Assembly (NCBI GenBank): GCA_948288625.1 | Contig: CAOHYA010000001.1 | Location: 434,001-498,000, forward strand | Length of the DNA stretch: 64,000 nt | DNA from: an uncultured Candidatus Saccharibacteria bacterium | Lineage (GTDB): Bacteria > Patescibacteriota > Saccharimonadia > Saccharimonadales > Saccharimonadaceae | Reading direction: 5' to 3' | In this document: piece after piece, positions 42,255-50,317 of the stretch | Layout: each line of letters begins with the position of its first letter | Position numbering within the stretch: position 1 is the stretch's first letter | Program-made: the position numbers and the translations under genes | The notes under the pieces: model-generated | What the model was told of the DNA's origin: nothing | The model's database searches: none | What the model saw: only the letters and a program-made list of their open reading frames with translations

Positions 42255-42372
42255 AATTATCTCCTAAATCTTAGTTTAAGTGCACTATATACTTCTTTTT
42301 ATAAAAAAGCAACAATATTGTAAAATAAGTTTAAGCATGAGCGTTTAAGGAGTAATTTGGTATGATAGGTAT

Positions 42373-42732
42373 ATGACCTTATCAAATAAAGAAGCAGTTA
42401 CCCGTAAAGATGATCAGGAACTCCTCGGGTATATCGTTCACGACAGTGTTGGTTGGCAGGCACAGACGATTTTCGGTTACCCGATTTCCCATACCGAAAC
42501 CCACGATGAAGCCGAAAAGGTCCTTAGGAAGCATGGCTTGGGCTACCTTGGCGGTATTTGGCAGTATTACGACGAAGACGACCGTAGCTGGTCCCCTTGC
42601 GTTATCAAACAAGCTTACGAACAACGGGTCATCGTAAACCGTACGAACGAACTGGGGTATCAGGACCCGGATGATTACAAACAAGTGATCATCGACAAAC
42701 CGACTGAAAACACGTTAGTCAAATCAACATAA
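42373..42732 (+). CDS. hypothetical protein, 119 aa
   Basis: A soluble protein of mixed alpha/beta type (LLGYIVHDSVGWQAQTIFGYPIS, THDEAEKVLRKHGLGYLGGIWQYYDEDDRSWSPCVIKQAYEQ). The Trp-rich middle with a helix after THDEAE looks like a small domain repeated in CPR genomes, but I cannot name a family. TATGAT six bases before the ATG predicts a leaderless mRNA. A short hairpin GACCG/CGGTC with T's follows at 42737-42766. Confidence 0.65.
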   Translation: MTLSNKEAVTRKDDQELLGYIVHDSVGWQAQTIFGYPISHTETHDEAEKVLRKHGLGYLGGIWQYYDEDDRSWSPCVIKQAYEQRVIVNRTNELGYQDPDDYKQVIIDKPTENTLVKST

Positions 42733-42926
42733 AAAAGACCGTTCTCGGTCAGCGAGCCTGTTTTTCTCCTAGGTAGGATAGCTACCGTTCCAGTTCCCTT
42801 TCGAGGACTTTCGACAACTTTCTCAACAAAGTCGGATTGGCCGCGGCGGCGTAAAACGAATCCTAAGATTTTGGTCTCAATCCGATACGTGCAGTTTCCT
42901 GAGCAGGAAAATGCTATACTAATTCA

Positions 42927-43316
42927 ATGGACAATTCACAGAAACTTGAAGGAACGCTTCTTCAAAACTTTACCCCGCTTGGCAAGGATAAAGTTGCCGA
43001 ATTACAAACTATAGACATGGTTGAAGGTGATGGCCAAGAAGTGCCAGAGGGCGCGACCATCACTGCTCACTACACCGGCGCATTATGTACGGACGGTACT
43101 ATTTTTCAGAGCAGCCATGACTTCGGCGACCCGCTTACTTTTGGCTTGAGCCAGGTTATCGAAGGCTGGACCACAGGTGTTCCCGGTATGAAGGTCGGTG
43201 GGACGCGCCGCCTGATTATTCCATCCGCGATGGCATACGGGTCAGCGCGTGCGGCAGCTAACATTCCACCGAACAGCGATTTGGTATTCGACATCGAGTT
43301 AGTCGCCGTTAAGTAG
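42927..43316 (+). CDS. FKBP-type peptidyl-prolyl isomerase
   Basis: A 129-residue cytoplasmic FKBP. After about 33 N-terminal residues the fold runs EGATITAHYTGALCTDGTIFQSS, PLTFGLSQVIEGWTTGVPGMKVGGTRRLIIPSAMAYG and SDLVFDIELVAVK; the active-site residues Y, F, V-I, W and Y of the FKBP pocket are all present. It catalyses cis-trans isomerisation of X-Pro bonds. TATACT six bases before the ATG and no Shine-Dalgarno. Confidence 0.95.
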   Translation: MDNSQKLEGTLLQNFTPLGKDKVAELQTIDMVEGDGQEVPEGATITAHYTGALCTDGTIFQSSHDFGDPLTFGLSQVIEGWTTGVPGMKVGGTRRLIIPSAMAYGSARAAANIPPNSDLVFDIELVAVK

Positions 43317-43400
43317 CTCTGTATTATTTGTTCGATTATTTTTGTCGGATGACAATAAAAAAACTGCACTCACGTGCAGCTAACATTCGAAAGTTGAGGG

Positions 43401-43433
43401 CCCGCCCCGATCTCATTACGAGACCGGGGCGGG
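43401..43433. terminator. strong GC hairpin between convergent genes
   Basis: CCCGCCCCG (43401-43409) pairs with CGGGGCGGG (43425-43433), with a further inner ATCTC/GAGA pairing. TTTGGTT follows on the plus strand. It separates fkbp from the small secreted protein gene. Confidence 0.75.
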
Positions 43434-43470
43434 TTTGGTTAGGAAACGGCGCGTTTAACCGCGCCACCTG

Positions 43471-43752
43471 CTAGTACCAGCAGTACGGAGGCGTCTTCCA
43501 GCCGGAAGCGCCACCCGTCATGTTGTAGCAGGTGGGGTTCCACCACTGGAAGTTCTTGCCCTTCTTGGCCGCCTGGATGTTGATGGGGCCGGCGGCGAAG
43601 CTGGCCTGGCTGACGGACGTCGAGCTCGATGCTGAGGCACTGACGGGCGCGGCGCTGGCTGCGGACGCGGACCCGAGTCCGAGTGCCGCACTCATCGCGA
43701 CGACTGCCATGACCTTCTTGAGCGGGGTGAACTTCTTCACTTCGTGTGACAT
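43471..43752 (-). CDS. small secreted protein with two-cysteine C-terminal peptide, 93 aa
   Basis: The signal peptide KKVMAVVAMSAALGLGSASAASA with an Ala-x-Ala site is followed by a Ser/Ala-rich linker. A compact aromatic tail of about 30 residues comes last: KKGKNFQWWNPTCYNMTGG, ASGWKTPPYCWY, with two cysteines 16 residues apart that could form a disulfide loop. The shape is that of a secreted antimicrobial or signalling peptide, though no known bacteriocin family matches. The gene has a long GC-rich leader, AAGGAAAG before the ATG, and a strong hairpin behind. Confidence 0.7.
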   Translation of the reverse strand: MSHEVKKFTPLKKVMAVVAMSAALGLGSASAASAAPVSASASSSTSVSQASFAAGPINIQAAKKGKNFQWWNPTCYNMTGGASGWKTPPYCWY

Positions 43753-43902
43753 TTCTTTCCTTCGTACGGACGATGTCCGCGGTTGGTACCGACCCGGGCG
43801 GGTCGATGAACAGAAATGGTTTCAGTAACCATGCCTTACGGATGTAAAGCAGTCACTACGATATCATGTACTACCCTTTGGGTCAATCTTATTAACTAAT
43901 CA

Positions 43903-43974
43903 AAATAAAAAGTGCCCGCTCGGGGCGAAGCATGGTCGTATCGCTACGACTTCTGCTTCGCCCTCGCGAGCGGG
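43903..43974 (-). terminator. intrinsic terminator of the 121-aa gene
   Basis: On the minus strand a long stepped stem (CCCGCTCG/CGAGCGGG, GGGCGAAGCA/TGCTTCGCCC, GTCGTA/TACGAC; 43915-43974) starts directly after the stop and is followed by ACTTTTTATTTTG. Confidence 0.92.
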
Positions 43975-43975
43975 G

Positions 43976-44341
43976 TTACACCTTGGGTACTTTTGTTCGT
44001 CGAGTATTGTTGATATGCACCATGGCGTCCTGCATATCCTCAAAGAAAGATTTGGCCTCTTCTTCGGGTGCACTCAGCAAGTACATCCATTCGACGACAA
44101 GGCTTTCTTTCAGGTACCGGCGAATTGCCTGGCGTGCCAGTTCGAGACGGGCATTTGCTTCGGCTTTCAGTTGCGAGGGTATGCGCTTGATGATCGACTC
44201 CTTGCAGGAGTTGAACACGATCACATGCCGTGGCGTCACTTTTTGGCGTTTCGGGTTGAGAAGAAGAAGCCTCATTTCAGGACTCACGGAGCTGTCCTTC
44301 ATGAGCCATTGGTCGAATTCTTTTTGTACGTCGTCGTTCAA
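43976..44341 (-). CDS. hypothetical protein, 121 aa
   Basis: A soluble, helix-rich protein (DVQKEFDQWLMKDSSVS, EMRLLLLNPKRQKVTPRHVIVFN, LKAEANARLELARQAIRRYL) with a C-terminal EEEAKSFFEDMQDAMVHI. The TTG at 44341 is the likeliest start, since AGAAAGG lies seven bases before it; a GTG nine bases upstream is too close to that site. GC-rich codon use and a textbook terminator place it in the leadered class. No family recognised. Confidence 0.65.
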   Translation of the reverse strand: MNDDVQKEFDQWLMKDSSVSPEMRLLLLNPKRQKVTPRHVIVFNSCKESIIKRIPSQLKAEANARLELARQAIRRYLKESLVVEWMYLLSAPEEEAKSFFEDMQDAMVHINNTRRTKVPKV

Positions 44342-44431
44342 AGTGCTCACCTTTCTTCGGGTTGAGGTGGTATGTATTTTATACCATAAATATATTCATC
44401 TTTCAATCGAATGCTTATCATAAGTTGTTAA

Positions 44432-44467
44432 AACAAAACGAAGCCACTTTCATGGCTCCGTTTTGTT
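44432..44467 (-). terminator. intrinsic terminator of the FMN reductase gene
   Basis: AACAAAACG-AGCC pairs with GGCT-CGTTTTGTT around an eight-base loop, 12 bases after the stop. The stem itself ends in T's on the minus strand. Confidence 0.75.
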
Positions 44468-44479
44468 CAGTGGAAGCGA

Positions 44480-45010
44480 CTACACGATTTCGTTGATGGT
44501 CGCGGCAATTTGTGTTCGTACACTTGCTTCGTCGGCAATCGATCCATCCGGATTAATATCCTTCATGAAAGCAAGTTGCGCGATAGTGTGCTTCGTATCG
44601 GCCTTAAGGTTTTCAAGCACTTCACGAAGTGTAGCGACTGAAAGCGAACCGCCGCTCCATCCGTAAGCGACAGCTGTCGCTGGCTTATTTGCCCAGTCGG
44701 CACCTAGAGAGTCGAGTGCATTCTTCTGAATAGCGCTCAGCGTGTGGTTATATTCAGGAGTAATGAATAACACGCTGTCGGCTGCTTTCACAAGTTCGCT
44801 CCATGCGGCAACTTGTGGGTCGGTGATGACGTAATCTGGTGATAACGGTGAGTTTTCATTATCGAAAAACGGTAAGTTTAATTCGGCTAAATCGGCGACG
44901 GTAACCTCGGCATCACTGTGGTTCGCGAATTCGTCTTGGATATATCCGAGTACTTTGTCGGCAACGCGGCCTTTACGAGCACTTCCGATAACAACTAATA
45001 CTTTTGACAT
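44480..45010 (-). CDS. NAD(P)H-dependent FMN reductase / quinone reductase
   Basis: A 176-residue flavodoxin-like reductase. The FMN phosphate loop is GSARKGRVADKV (9-20) and the second FMN contact is FITPEYNHTLSAIQKNALD, matching the 'tPEYN.s.pg.lKnaiD' signature. A third block reads GWSGGSLSVATLREVL. These enzymes reduce FMN, quinones or azo compounds. AAGGAG seven bases before the ATG at 45010. It is divergent from cyoA, and the shared intergenic region carries two palindromes, one of which recurs at the hxlR promoter, suggesting control by that regulator. Confidence 0.93.
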   Translation of the reverse strand: MSKVLVVIGSARKGRVADKVLGYIQDEFANHSDAEVTVADLAELNLPFFDNENSPLSPDYVITDPQVAAWSELVKAADSVLFITPEYNHTLSAIQKNALDSLGADWANKPATAVAYGWSGGSLSVATLREVLENLKADTKHTIAQLAFMKDINPDGSIADEASVRTQIAATINEIV

Positions 45011-45080
45011 GAGCAATAACTCCTTTGATTGGTTTAATGACTAGCATAAGAATGCAGGCGATTGAATCGCTGTATAAGAA

Positions 45081-45097
45081 TCTATACTTTATCTAGT
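45081..45097. promoter_or_regulatory. candidate HxlR operator 1 (FMN reductase/cyoA region)
   Basis: TCTATACTTTATCTAGT is identical at 14 of 17 positions to the sequence overlapping the hxlR -10 box at 63122-63138. It is part of a larger inverted repeat CTATAC-N8-GTATAG (45082-45101). Confidence 0.5.
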
Positions 45098-45107
45098 ATA
45101 GCACAGT

Positions 45108-45124
45108 ACTATATTTTGTATAGT
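45108..45124. promoter_or_regulatory. candidate HxlR operator 2 (FMN reductase/cyoA region)
   Basis: ACTATATTTTGTATAGT is a perfect 6-bp inverted repeat with a 5-base centre and shares ACTATA...TAGT with the hxlR promoter site, at the same 17-base length. Confidence 0.45.
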
Positions 45125-45174
45125 AATTTGTTTCTTGGTTTAATACCCGTTTCGGGCTATTATGTAAGAAGCAT

Positions 45175-46113
45175 ATGCGTAAAGATAAAAAACGTATTCT
45201 TAAGAGGGTGACTCAGGTATTAATCTCGAGTTTCGTAGCGGTCGCTATTATTGGTGTTTTAACATACGTCATGCAAGGCCGAGAAATTCCCGTACTCGAC
45301 ACGCACGGGACTATTGCCAACCAGCAGCGCGACCTTATTCTGCTCACTTTCGGTCTCGGCTTATTGGTCGTGGTTCCCGTGCTCGCTTTGCTGTTTGGAG
45401 TTGCTTGGAAATACCGAGCTGGCAATACCAAGGCAAGCTACCAACCCGAATTCGATGGTCACTTAGGGCTTGAGGCGCTATGGTGGGGCATTCCTTGCCT
45501 CATTATCATCGTATTGGCGATCATCACGGCAATTTCTACCCACGCCCTCGACCCGTACAAACCACTTGAATCAAAGGCCGAACCTATTAAGATTCAGGTG
45601 GTGGCACTTGAATGGAAATGGCTCTTCATTTATCCGGATCACGGTGTAGCGACGTTGAATTATGCGAATATTCCCGAAGACACGCCAATTAATCTCACGA
45701 TCACGTCGGACGCTCCTATGAATTCGTTCTGGGTACCGGCCTTAGCCGGCCAGGTATATGCCATGTCGGGTATGTCGACCAAGCTGCACTTGATGGCAGA
45801 TGCTCCCGGCTCATTTAAAGGTATGTCTGCGAACTTAAGCGGCGATGGGTTTGCCGACATGCGTTTTAGCATGAACGCTTTGACGAGCACCGAGTTTTCC
45901 AAATGGGTCATTCGATCTGCCGATTCGACTCATAAGCTTGACAAAGCCAGTTACACCAAGCTCGCCGAGCAAAGTAAAGATAATTCCGAAAAGACCTATG
46001 CGCTTATGAATAACGACTTGTATAATGAAGTCATAATGAAATATATGTCTCCTAAAGCCGAGGGTAGTGAAACGAAACCCGATGAACATGGTATGTCCGG
46101 GATGGACATGTAA
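45175..46113 (+). CDS. cyoA: cytochrome bo3-type quinol oxidase subunit II
   Basis: A 312-residue membrane-anchored subunit. Two helices (VLISSFVAVAIIGVLTYVM and LILLTFGLGLLVVVPVLALLF, with a third hydrophobic segment ALWWGIPCLIIIVLAIITAIS) precede a cupredoxin domain (IQVVALEWKWLFIYPDHGVATLN, then APMNSFWVPALAGQVYAM). The CuA cysteines and histidines of cytochrome c oxidases are missing, which marks a quinol oxidase. The C-terminus ends DEHGMSGMDM, a Met/His-rich tail that might bind copper. TAATG overlap with cyoB. First gene of cyoABCDE. Confidence 0.95.
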   Translation: MRKDKKRILKRVTQVLISSFVAVAIIGVLTYVMQGREIPVLDTHGTIANQQRDLILLTFGLGLLVVVPVLALLFGVAWKYRAGNTKASYQPEFDGHLGLEALWWGIPCLIIIVLAIITAISTHALDPYKPLESKAEPIKIQVVALEWKWLFIYPDHGVATLNYANIPEDTPINLTITSDAPMNSFWVPALAGQVYAMSGMSTKLHLMADAPGSFKGMSANLSGDGFADMRFSMNALTSTEFSKWVIRSADSTHKLDKASYTKLAEQSKDNSEKTYALMNNDLYNEVIMKYMSPKAEGSETKPDEHGMSGMDM

Positions 46114-48092
46114 TGTTCGAAGCTATTCGACAAGCAGTCTTCGGCCGCCTTACTTTCAAAGATTTCGTTCACGAACCTATTATGGCGGGCGCCGGTATTG
46201 GTATGCTTGGCGCTTTGCTGGTAATTATTTTGGGGCTGACCTTTTTCAAAAAATGGAAATGGCTGTGGCGTAATTGGCTGACGGCCCTCGATCCGAAAAA
46301 GATCGGTATTATGTACCTTATCGTCTCGGTCATCATGTTGCTTCGGGGATTGGCTGACGCGATTCTGCTTCGAGCCCAGCAAGCCTCCAATAATTCAGTC
46401 GAACTGTTGAATGCCGACCATTTCCAACAAATATTCTCAGCCCACGGTTCCATCATGATTTTCTTCGTGGGGATGGGTGTCATTTTCGGTATATTCAACT
46501 TGATCGTTCCCTCTCAAATTGGTTCAAGGGATGTTGCCTTCCCGTTTCTTAACTCAGTGAGCTTCTGGCTGTTCGCGGTCGGTATGATTTTGATCAACGC
46601 TCCGCTCATCGTCGGCGAGTTCTCGGCTGCCGGGTGGTTGGCATACCCACCGCTCTCTGGCTTAGAGTATAGCCCGGGGGTCGGCGTCGATTATTGGATA
46701 TGGAGTTTGCAGATATCTGGTATTGGTAGTTTGCTCTCTGGTATCAACTTCTTCGTGACGATCATCAAAATGCGTGCACCCGGTATGAAACTCATGCAAA
46801 TGCCGATTTTTACGTGGAGCGTATTGATGAGCACTTCGCTGATCATGTTCGCCTTCCCTATTTTGACGGTTACTTTGGGGTTACTGGCGCTCGACCGTAC
46901 GCTTGGCATGCATTTCTTCACCAGCATGGCCGGCGGCAATCCGATGATGTATATCAACCTTATTTGGGCATGGGGCCACCCGGAGGTGTATATTTTAGTG
47001 CTGCCTGCTTTCGGTATTTTCTCGGAAATAGTAGCGACGTTCTCGAAGAAACGAATTTTCGGGTATACGTCGATGGTCATTGCCTTGGTGGCTATCGCTC
47101 TCCTATCATTTACCGTATGGCTGCACCACTTCTTTACTATGGGGGCCGGTGCCGACGTAAACACGTTCTTCGGTATCATGACGATGGTCATCGCCATTCC
47201 TACGGGCGTGAAAGTATTTAACTGGATTTTTACTATGTATCGAGGGCGAGTCGAATTCAAAACCCCGATGCTGTGGTTCATGGGCTTTATCGTTACCTTT
47301 ACGCTGGGTGGCCTCGCGGGTGTGATGATGTCGGTACCTGCGGTCGACTTCCAATTCCATAACAGCCTCTTCCTTGTCGCTCACTTCCATACGATGATCG
47401 TCGGAGGTGTCTTGTTCGGTGCCTTTGCCGGGTTTGCCTATTGGTTCCCTAAATTTACCGGCTTTACGCTGAACGAACGCTTGGGTCGCTATGCATTTTG
47501 GTCTTGGATCGTCGGTTTCTTGCTCGCCTTCGTTCCTTTGTACATCCTCGGCTTCATGGGCGCCACGCGTCGCCTGGACCACTATGACCCGTCGCTCGGA
47601 TGGCAAGGCCTATTCATCGTTGCCGGAGTCGGCGTGGCGATTATCTGTGTCGGCGTTGGCTTTCAGCTACTCCAAATTGCCTACAGCATTTACAAGCGCA
47701 AAGAAAACCGCGTCGGTAATGACCCATGGGACGGGCGTACGCTCGAATGGGCGACCACTTCTCCGCCGCCCGAATACAATTTTGCCGTCTTGCCGGCTGT
47801 TTCCAGCCGTGACGCATTCTGGGAGATGAAGCAAAATCCTAAAGGCGCTCAGCCGCCTGCGTATACGGATATTTGGCTCCCTAAAAATAGTGGCGCCGGT
47901 GTGATCATCGGCTTCTTCACTTTACTATTCGGTGGAGCAGTCGTATGGCATATGTGGTGGCTGATGATCGTCGGCCTAGTCGGAGTGATCATTACGGTCA
48001 TCATTAAGTTGAGTGACGACGAACCTGATTACAGGCTTTCGGCCGCGAATGTTGCCCATCACGAACAAAAACTCAAGGAGCGTACCGTATGA
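46113..48092 (+). CDS. cyoB: cytochrome bo3-type quinol oxidase subunit I
   Basis: Catalytic subunit, 659 residues and about 15 helices. Heme and copper ligands are intact: the low-spin heme His in FSAHGSIMIFF, the CuB His and cross-linked Tyr in WAWGHPEVYILVLP, the CuB pair in WLHHFFTMGA, and HFHTMIVGG for the high-spin and low-spin hemes. It reduces O2 to water and pumps protons. The length matches E. coli CyoB (663) and exceeds cytochrome c oxidases, again fitting a quinol oxidase. It overlaps cyoC by four bases. Confidence 0.98.
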   Translation: MFEAIRQAVFGRLTFKDFVHEPIMAGAGIGMLGALLVIILGLTFFKKWKWLWRNWLTALDPKKIGIMYLIVSVIMLLRGLADAILLRAQQASNNSVELLNADHFQQIFSAHGSIMIFFVGMGVIFGIFNLIVPSQIGSRDVAFPFLNSVSFWLFAVGMILINAPLIVGEFSAAGWLAYPPLSGLEYSPGVGVDYWIWSLQISGIGSLLSGINFFVTIIKMRAPGMKLMQMPIFTWSVLMSTSLIMFAFPILTVTLGLLALDRTLGMHFFTSMAGGNPMMYINLIWAWGHPEVYILVLPAFGIFSEIVATFSKKRIFGYTSMVIALVAIALLSFTVWLHHFFTMGAGADVNTFFGIMTMVIAIPTGVKVFNWIFTMYRGRVEFKTPMLWFMGFIVTFTLGGLAGVMMSVPAVDFQFHNSLFLVAHFHTMIVGGVLFGAFAGFAYWFPKFTGFTLNERLGRYAFWSWIVGFLLAFVPLYILGFMGATRRLDHYDPSLGWQGLFIVAGVGVAIICVGVGFQLLQIAYSIYKRKENRVGNDPWDGRTLEWATTSPPPEYNFAVLPAVSSRDAFWEMKQNPKGAQPPAYTDIWLPKNSGAGVIIGFFTLLFGGAVVWHMWWLMIVGLVGVIITVIIKLSDDEPDYRLSAANVAHHEQKLKERTV

Positions 48093-48673
48093 CCCGTGCC
48101 GAAGAAGAAGTAGCCATCCAAGAGAAAAAGACGCTCGGCTTTTGGATCTACCTTATGACCGACTGCGTGCTGTTCGCCGCACTGTTCGCGACCTTCGCGG
48201 TGCTCCGAACCGCTACGGCCGGCGGACCGGGCGGACCTGAACTGTTCGATATGCCTTTCGTGCTCATCGAAACGATGATATTGCTTACGAGTAGCTTTAC
48301 CATCGGTATGGCTCTCTTGGGTAGCGTCCGTGGGTATAAGAAGCAAACACTCATTTGGTTGTTTGTGACATTCATCTTGGGTATCGTCTTCTTGGCTATG
48401 GAGCTTTCGGAGTTCGGCATTTTGATCGCTGACGGGGATGGTCCACAAAGAAGCGCATTTTTATCGGTGTACTTTACGCTTGTCGGTACCCATGGGTTGC
48501 ACATTGCGGTCGGGCTCCTTTGGATGGCGGTCGTCATCGTCCGCTTATGGCGCCATAACTTCAGGAAAACGGATATTAACCGCCTCGCGTTGCTTGGGCT
48601 GTTCTGGCACTTCCTCGATATCGTCTGGATCTTCATCTTCAGTATCGTGTACTTATTAGGAGGTATGGCATGA
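48089..48673 (+). CDS. cyoC: cytochrome bo3-type quinol oxidase subunit III
   Basis: A 194-residue subunit with five helices. Motifs are KTLGFWIYLMTDCVLFAALFATFAVL near the start and YFTLVGTHGLHIAVGLLWM (the conserved 'H..H...G' element) in the fourth helix region, ending HFLDIVWIFIFSIVYL. It stabilises subunit I and lines the oxygen path. The start and end overlap the neighbouring genes by four bases each. Confidence 0.97.
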   Translation: MTRAEEEVAIQEKKTLGFWIYLMTDCVLFAALFATFAVLRTATAGGPGGPELFDMPFVLIETMILLTSSFTIGMALLGSVRGYKKQTLIWLFVTFILGIVFLAMELSEFGILIADGDGPQRSAFLSVYFTLVGTHGLHIAVGLLWMAVVIVRLWRHNFRKTDINRLALLGLFWHFLDIVWIFIFSIVYLLGGMA

Positions 48674-49035
48674 GCCCTAAATTAGACCATCATCACTCGC
48701 CCGCTCGCTATATTTCGTATGTCGTCGGGTTCGTATTGTCAATCGCGACTACCTTGTTAGCCTATTTCTTTGTCGTTAATAATCTTTGGCCGAAAGAGGT
48801 AATGATCTATATCGTACTTGGGATCGCGGTCGTGCAACTTATCGTACAGCTGGTATTCTTCCTTCATTTAGGGAGAGGTAACCGTTGGAAGGTGCTCACC
48901 TTCGTATTTGCTGCCTTGGTAGTACTGATCGTGGTTATCGGTTCTATATGGATCATGCAAAACCTCGATTACAACATGATGCACATGTCGCCTGAGCAAA
49001 TGAACCAATATATGGTCGAGAACGAGGGTATTTAA
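48670..49035 (+). CDS. cyoD: cytochrome bo3-type quinol oxidase subunit IV
   Basis: A 121-residue three-helix subunit. The COX4/CyoD pattern is visible: YISYVVGFVLSIATTLLAYFFV, IVLGIAVVQLIVQLVFFLHLG and FVFAALVVLIVVIGSIWIMQNLDYNMM. The N-terminus (LDHHHSPAR) is His-rich. It helps assemble the oxidase. It ends one base before cyoE. Confidence 0.95.
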   Translation: MSPKLDHHHSPARYISYVVGFVLSIATTLLAYFFVVNNLWPKEVMIYIVLGIAVVQLIVQLVFFLHLGRGNRWKVLTFVFAALVVLIVVIGSIWIMQNLDYNMMHMSPEQMNQYMVENEGI

Positions 49036-49036
49036 C

Positions 49037-49903
49037 GTGGAGAAACGTTCCAAGTCTTATCTACAGTTAATTAAGCCAGGTATTACGCTCAGTAACACGA
49101 TCAGCGGTATCGCTGGTTTCTTTTTGGCTGCCAGTTTCGTACCGTTTAGTTGGATGGCGCTCATCGGGGCAACCGGCGGTATCGCCTTCATAATCGCTTC
49201 GGCGTGCGTGATGAACAATATCCTTGACCGTGATATCGATAAGAACATGAAGCGTACTGCGAAGCGAGATATCGCCAGCGGCGTGATAAGCGTTCAAAAA
49301 GCTTTGGTATTTGGGGCCGTATTAGGGTTGATAGGTTTCGGGCTTATCCTCTTCTTGACGAATGCGGTCACCTTTTTCTTAGGGGTCATCGCGTACGTCT
49401 GGTACATTGCGATCTACGGTATCGCCAAGCGTACGACGGTGTACAGTACATTGATCGGTGGCGTCGCCGGGGCTTTGCCGCCCGCAGCTGGATACACCGC
49501 ACTGACCGGGGCGGTTGATGCCGGTGCGATTTTGTTGTTCTTGATTCTGTTCTTTTGGCAAATGCCCCATTTTTACGCCATCGCTATGTTTCGGCAAAAC
49601 GACTATGCAGCCGCAAAACTACCAATATGGTCGGTAAAATATGGTTTGAAAAGTACCAAGTTGCAAATTTTACTATTCACGCTTCTGTTCGCGATCGTCG
49701 CCAGTTTGCTTACGGTATTCGGGTATACCGGCGTCATTTACTTGGTGGCGCTTCTGGCGTTGTCGGGGTATTGGCTTTATAAAGGTATTACGTTATATAA
49801 AAAAGTCGATGATACTAAATGGGCCCGCACGATGTTCGGTACTTCCCTGCTCGTTTTACTTGCGACGTGCTTCTTTATTGCTGTCGGCGGCTACCTTCCG
49901 TAG
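49037..49903 (+). CDS. cyoE: protoheme IX farnesyltransferase (heme O synthase)
   Basis: Makes heme O for the oxidase by adding a farnesyl group to heme B. The 288-residue UbiA-fold protein has the first Asp-rich motif NNILDRDIDKNMKRT and the substrate block YAWYIAIYGIAKRTTVYSTLIGGVAGALPPAAGYTA, plus a second Asp motif region AMFRQNDYAAAKLPI. GTG start one base after cyoD. Since heme and isoprenoid synthesis are usually absent in CPR bacteria, the precursors may come from a host; that is inference. Confidence 0.96.
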   Translation: MEKRSKSYLQLIKPGITLSNTISGIAGFFLAASFVPFSWMALIGATGGIAFIIASACVMNNILDRDIDKNMKRTAKRDIASGVISVQKALVFGAVLGLIGFGLILFLTNAVTFFLGVIAYVWYIAIYGIAKRTTVYSTLIGGVAGALPPAAGYTALTGAVDAGAILLFLILFFWQMPHFYAIAMFRQNDYAAAKLPIWSVKYGLKSTKLQILLFTLLFAIVASLLTVFGYTGVIYLVALLALSGYWLYKGITLYKKVDDTKWARTMFGTSLLVLLATCFFIAVGGYLP

Positions 49904-49905
49904 TG

Positions 49906-49911
49906 TATAAT
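49906..49911 (+). promoter_or_regulatory. -10 box for the 90-aa membrane protein
   Basis: TATAAT seven bases before the ATG at 49919, partly inside the cyoE-distal spacer; leaderless start predicted. Confidence 0.55.
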
Positions 49912-49918
49912 TAAGCAT

Positions 49919-50191
49919 ATGTCTACTATCGTTCTTATTCACGTTATCATCGCGATCACCAGTATTGCCCTATCGAGTATCACTTTTTTCAAACCAGCTC
50001 TGAAGCGCCTCTACGCAAGTTACGGGCTTATCGTCGCTACCGTTGCCAGCGGTACTTTATTGCTTATCGCCACGCCAAGTAATATTCTTCATACTTGTTT
50101 GTCGGGTCTATTCTATTTGACGGTTATTTCTATCGTGACCATCGCGACGCATGTACGTATTCGTAAGCTTGTTGAGCAAGAAAACTCCTAG
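49919..50191 (+). CDS. three-helix membrane protein, 90 aa
   Basis: Three hydrophobic segments: IVLIHVIIAITSIALSSITFF, YGLIVATVASGTLLLIATP and CLSGLFYLTVISIVTIATHV, with a His in the first and last helix region (LIHVI, IATHVRIRK). It lies 15 bases after cyoE but has its own -10 box. An association with the oxidase (for example heme handling) is possible from position and the membrane histidines but unproven. Confidence 0.65.
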   Translation: MSTIVLIHVIIAITSIALSSITFFKPALKRLYASYGLIVATVASGTLLLIATPSNILHTCLSGLFYLTVISIVTIATHVRIRKLVEQENS

Positions 50192-50211
50192 CAGCTTACC
50201 TCTATAATATA

Positions 50212-50240
50212 TTGACTTAATGAGTAAAATATGCTAAAAT
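50212..50240 (+). promoter_or_regulatory. sigma-A promoter of the 401-aa membrane protein gene
   Basis: TTGACT (50212-50217), 17-base spacer with extended TGC, TAAAAT (50235-50240). The leader is about 70 bases and ends in GAGGAGGAG. Confidence 0.7.
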
Positions 50241-50317
50241 AGCATTTAGAGAACAGTCTTTATTTTAAGATTGTCTCGCAGTCTTAAAATACATGAAAAA
50301 CGAGTCGAGGAGGAGTT

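Noticed and set aside
43601..43700. Secreted peptide compared with lactococcin 972-type bacteriocins
   Set aside because: Only a general resemblance in size and aromatic content; no shared motif, so no family name was given.
47106..47606. Long minus-strand frames inside cyoB
   Set aside because: Antisense shadows of a highly conserved gene, with charged low-information translations.
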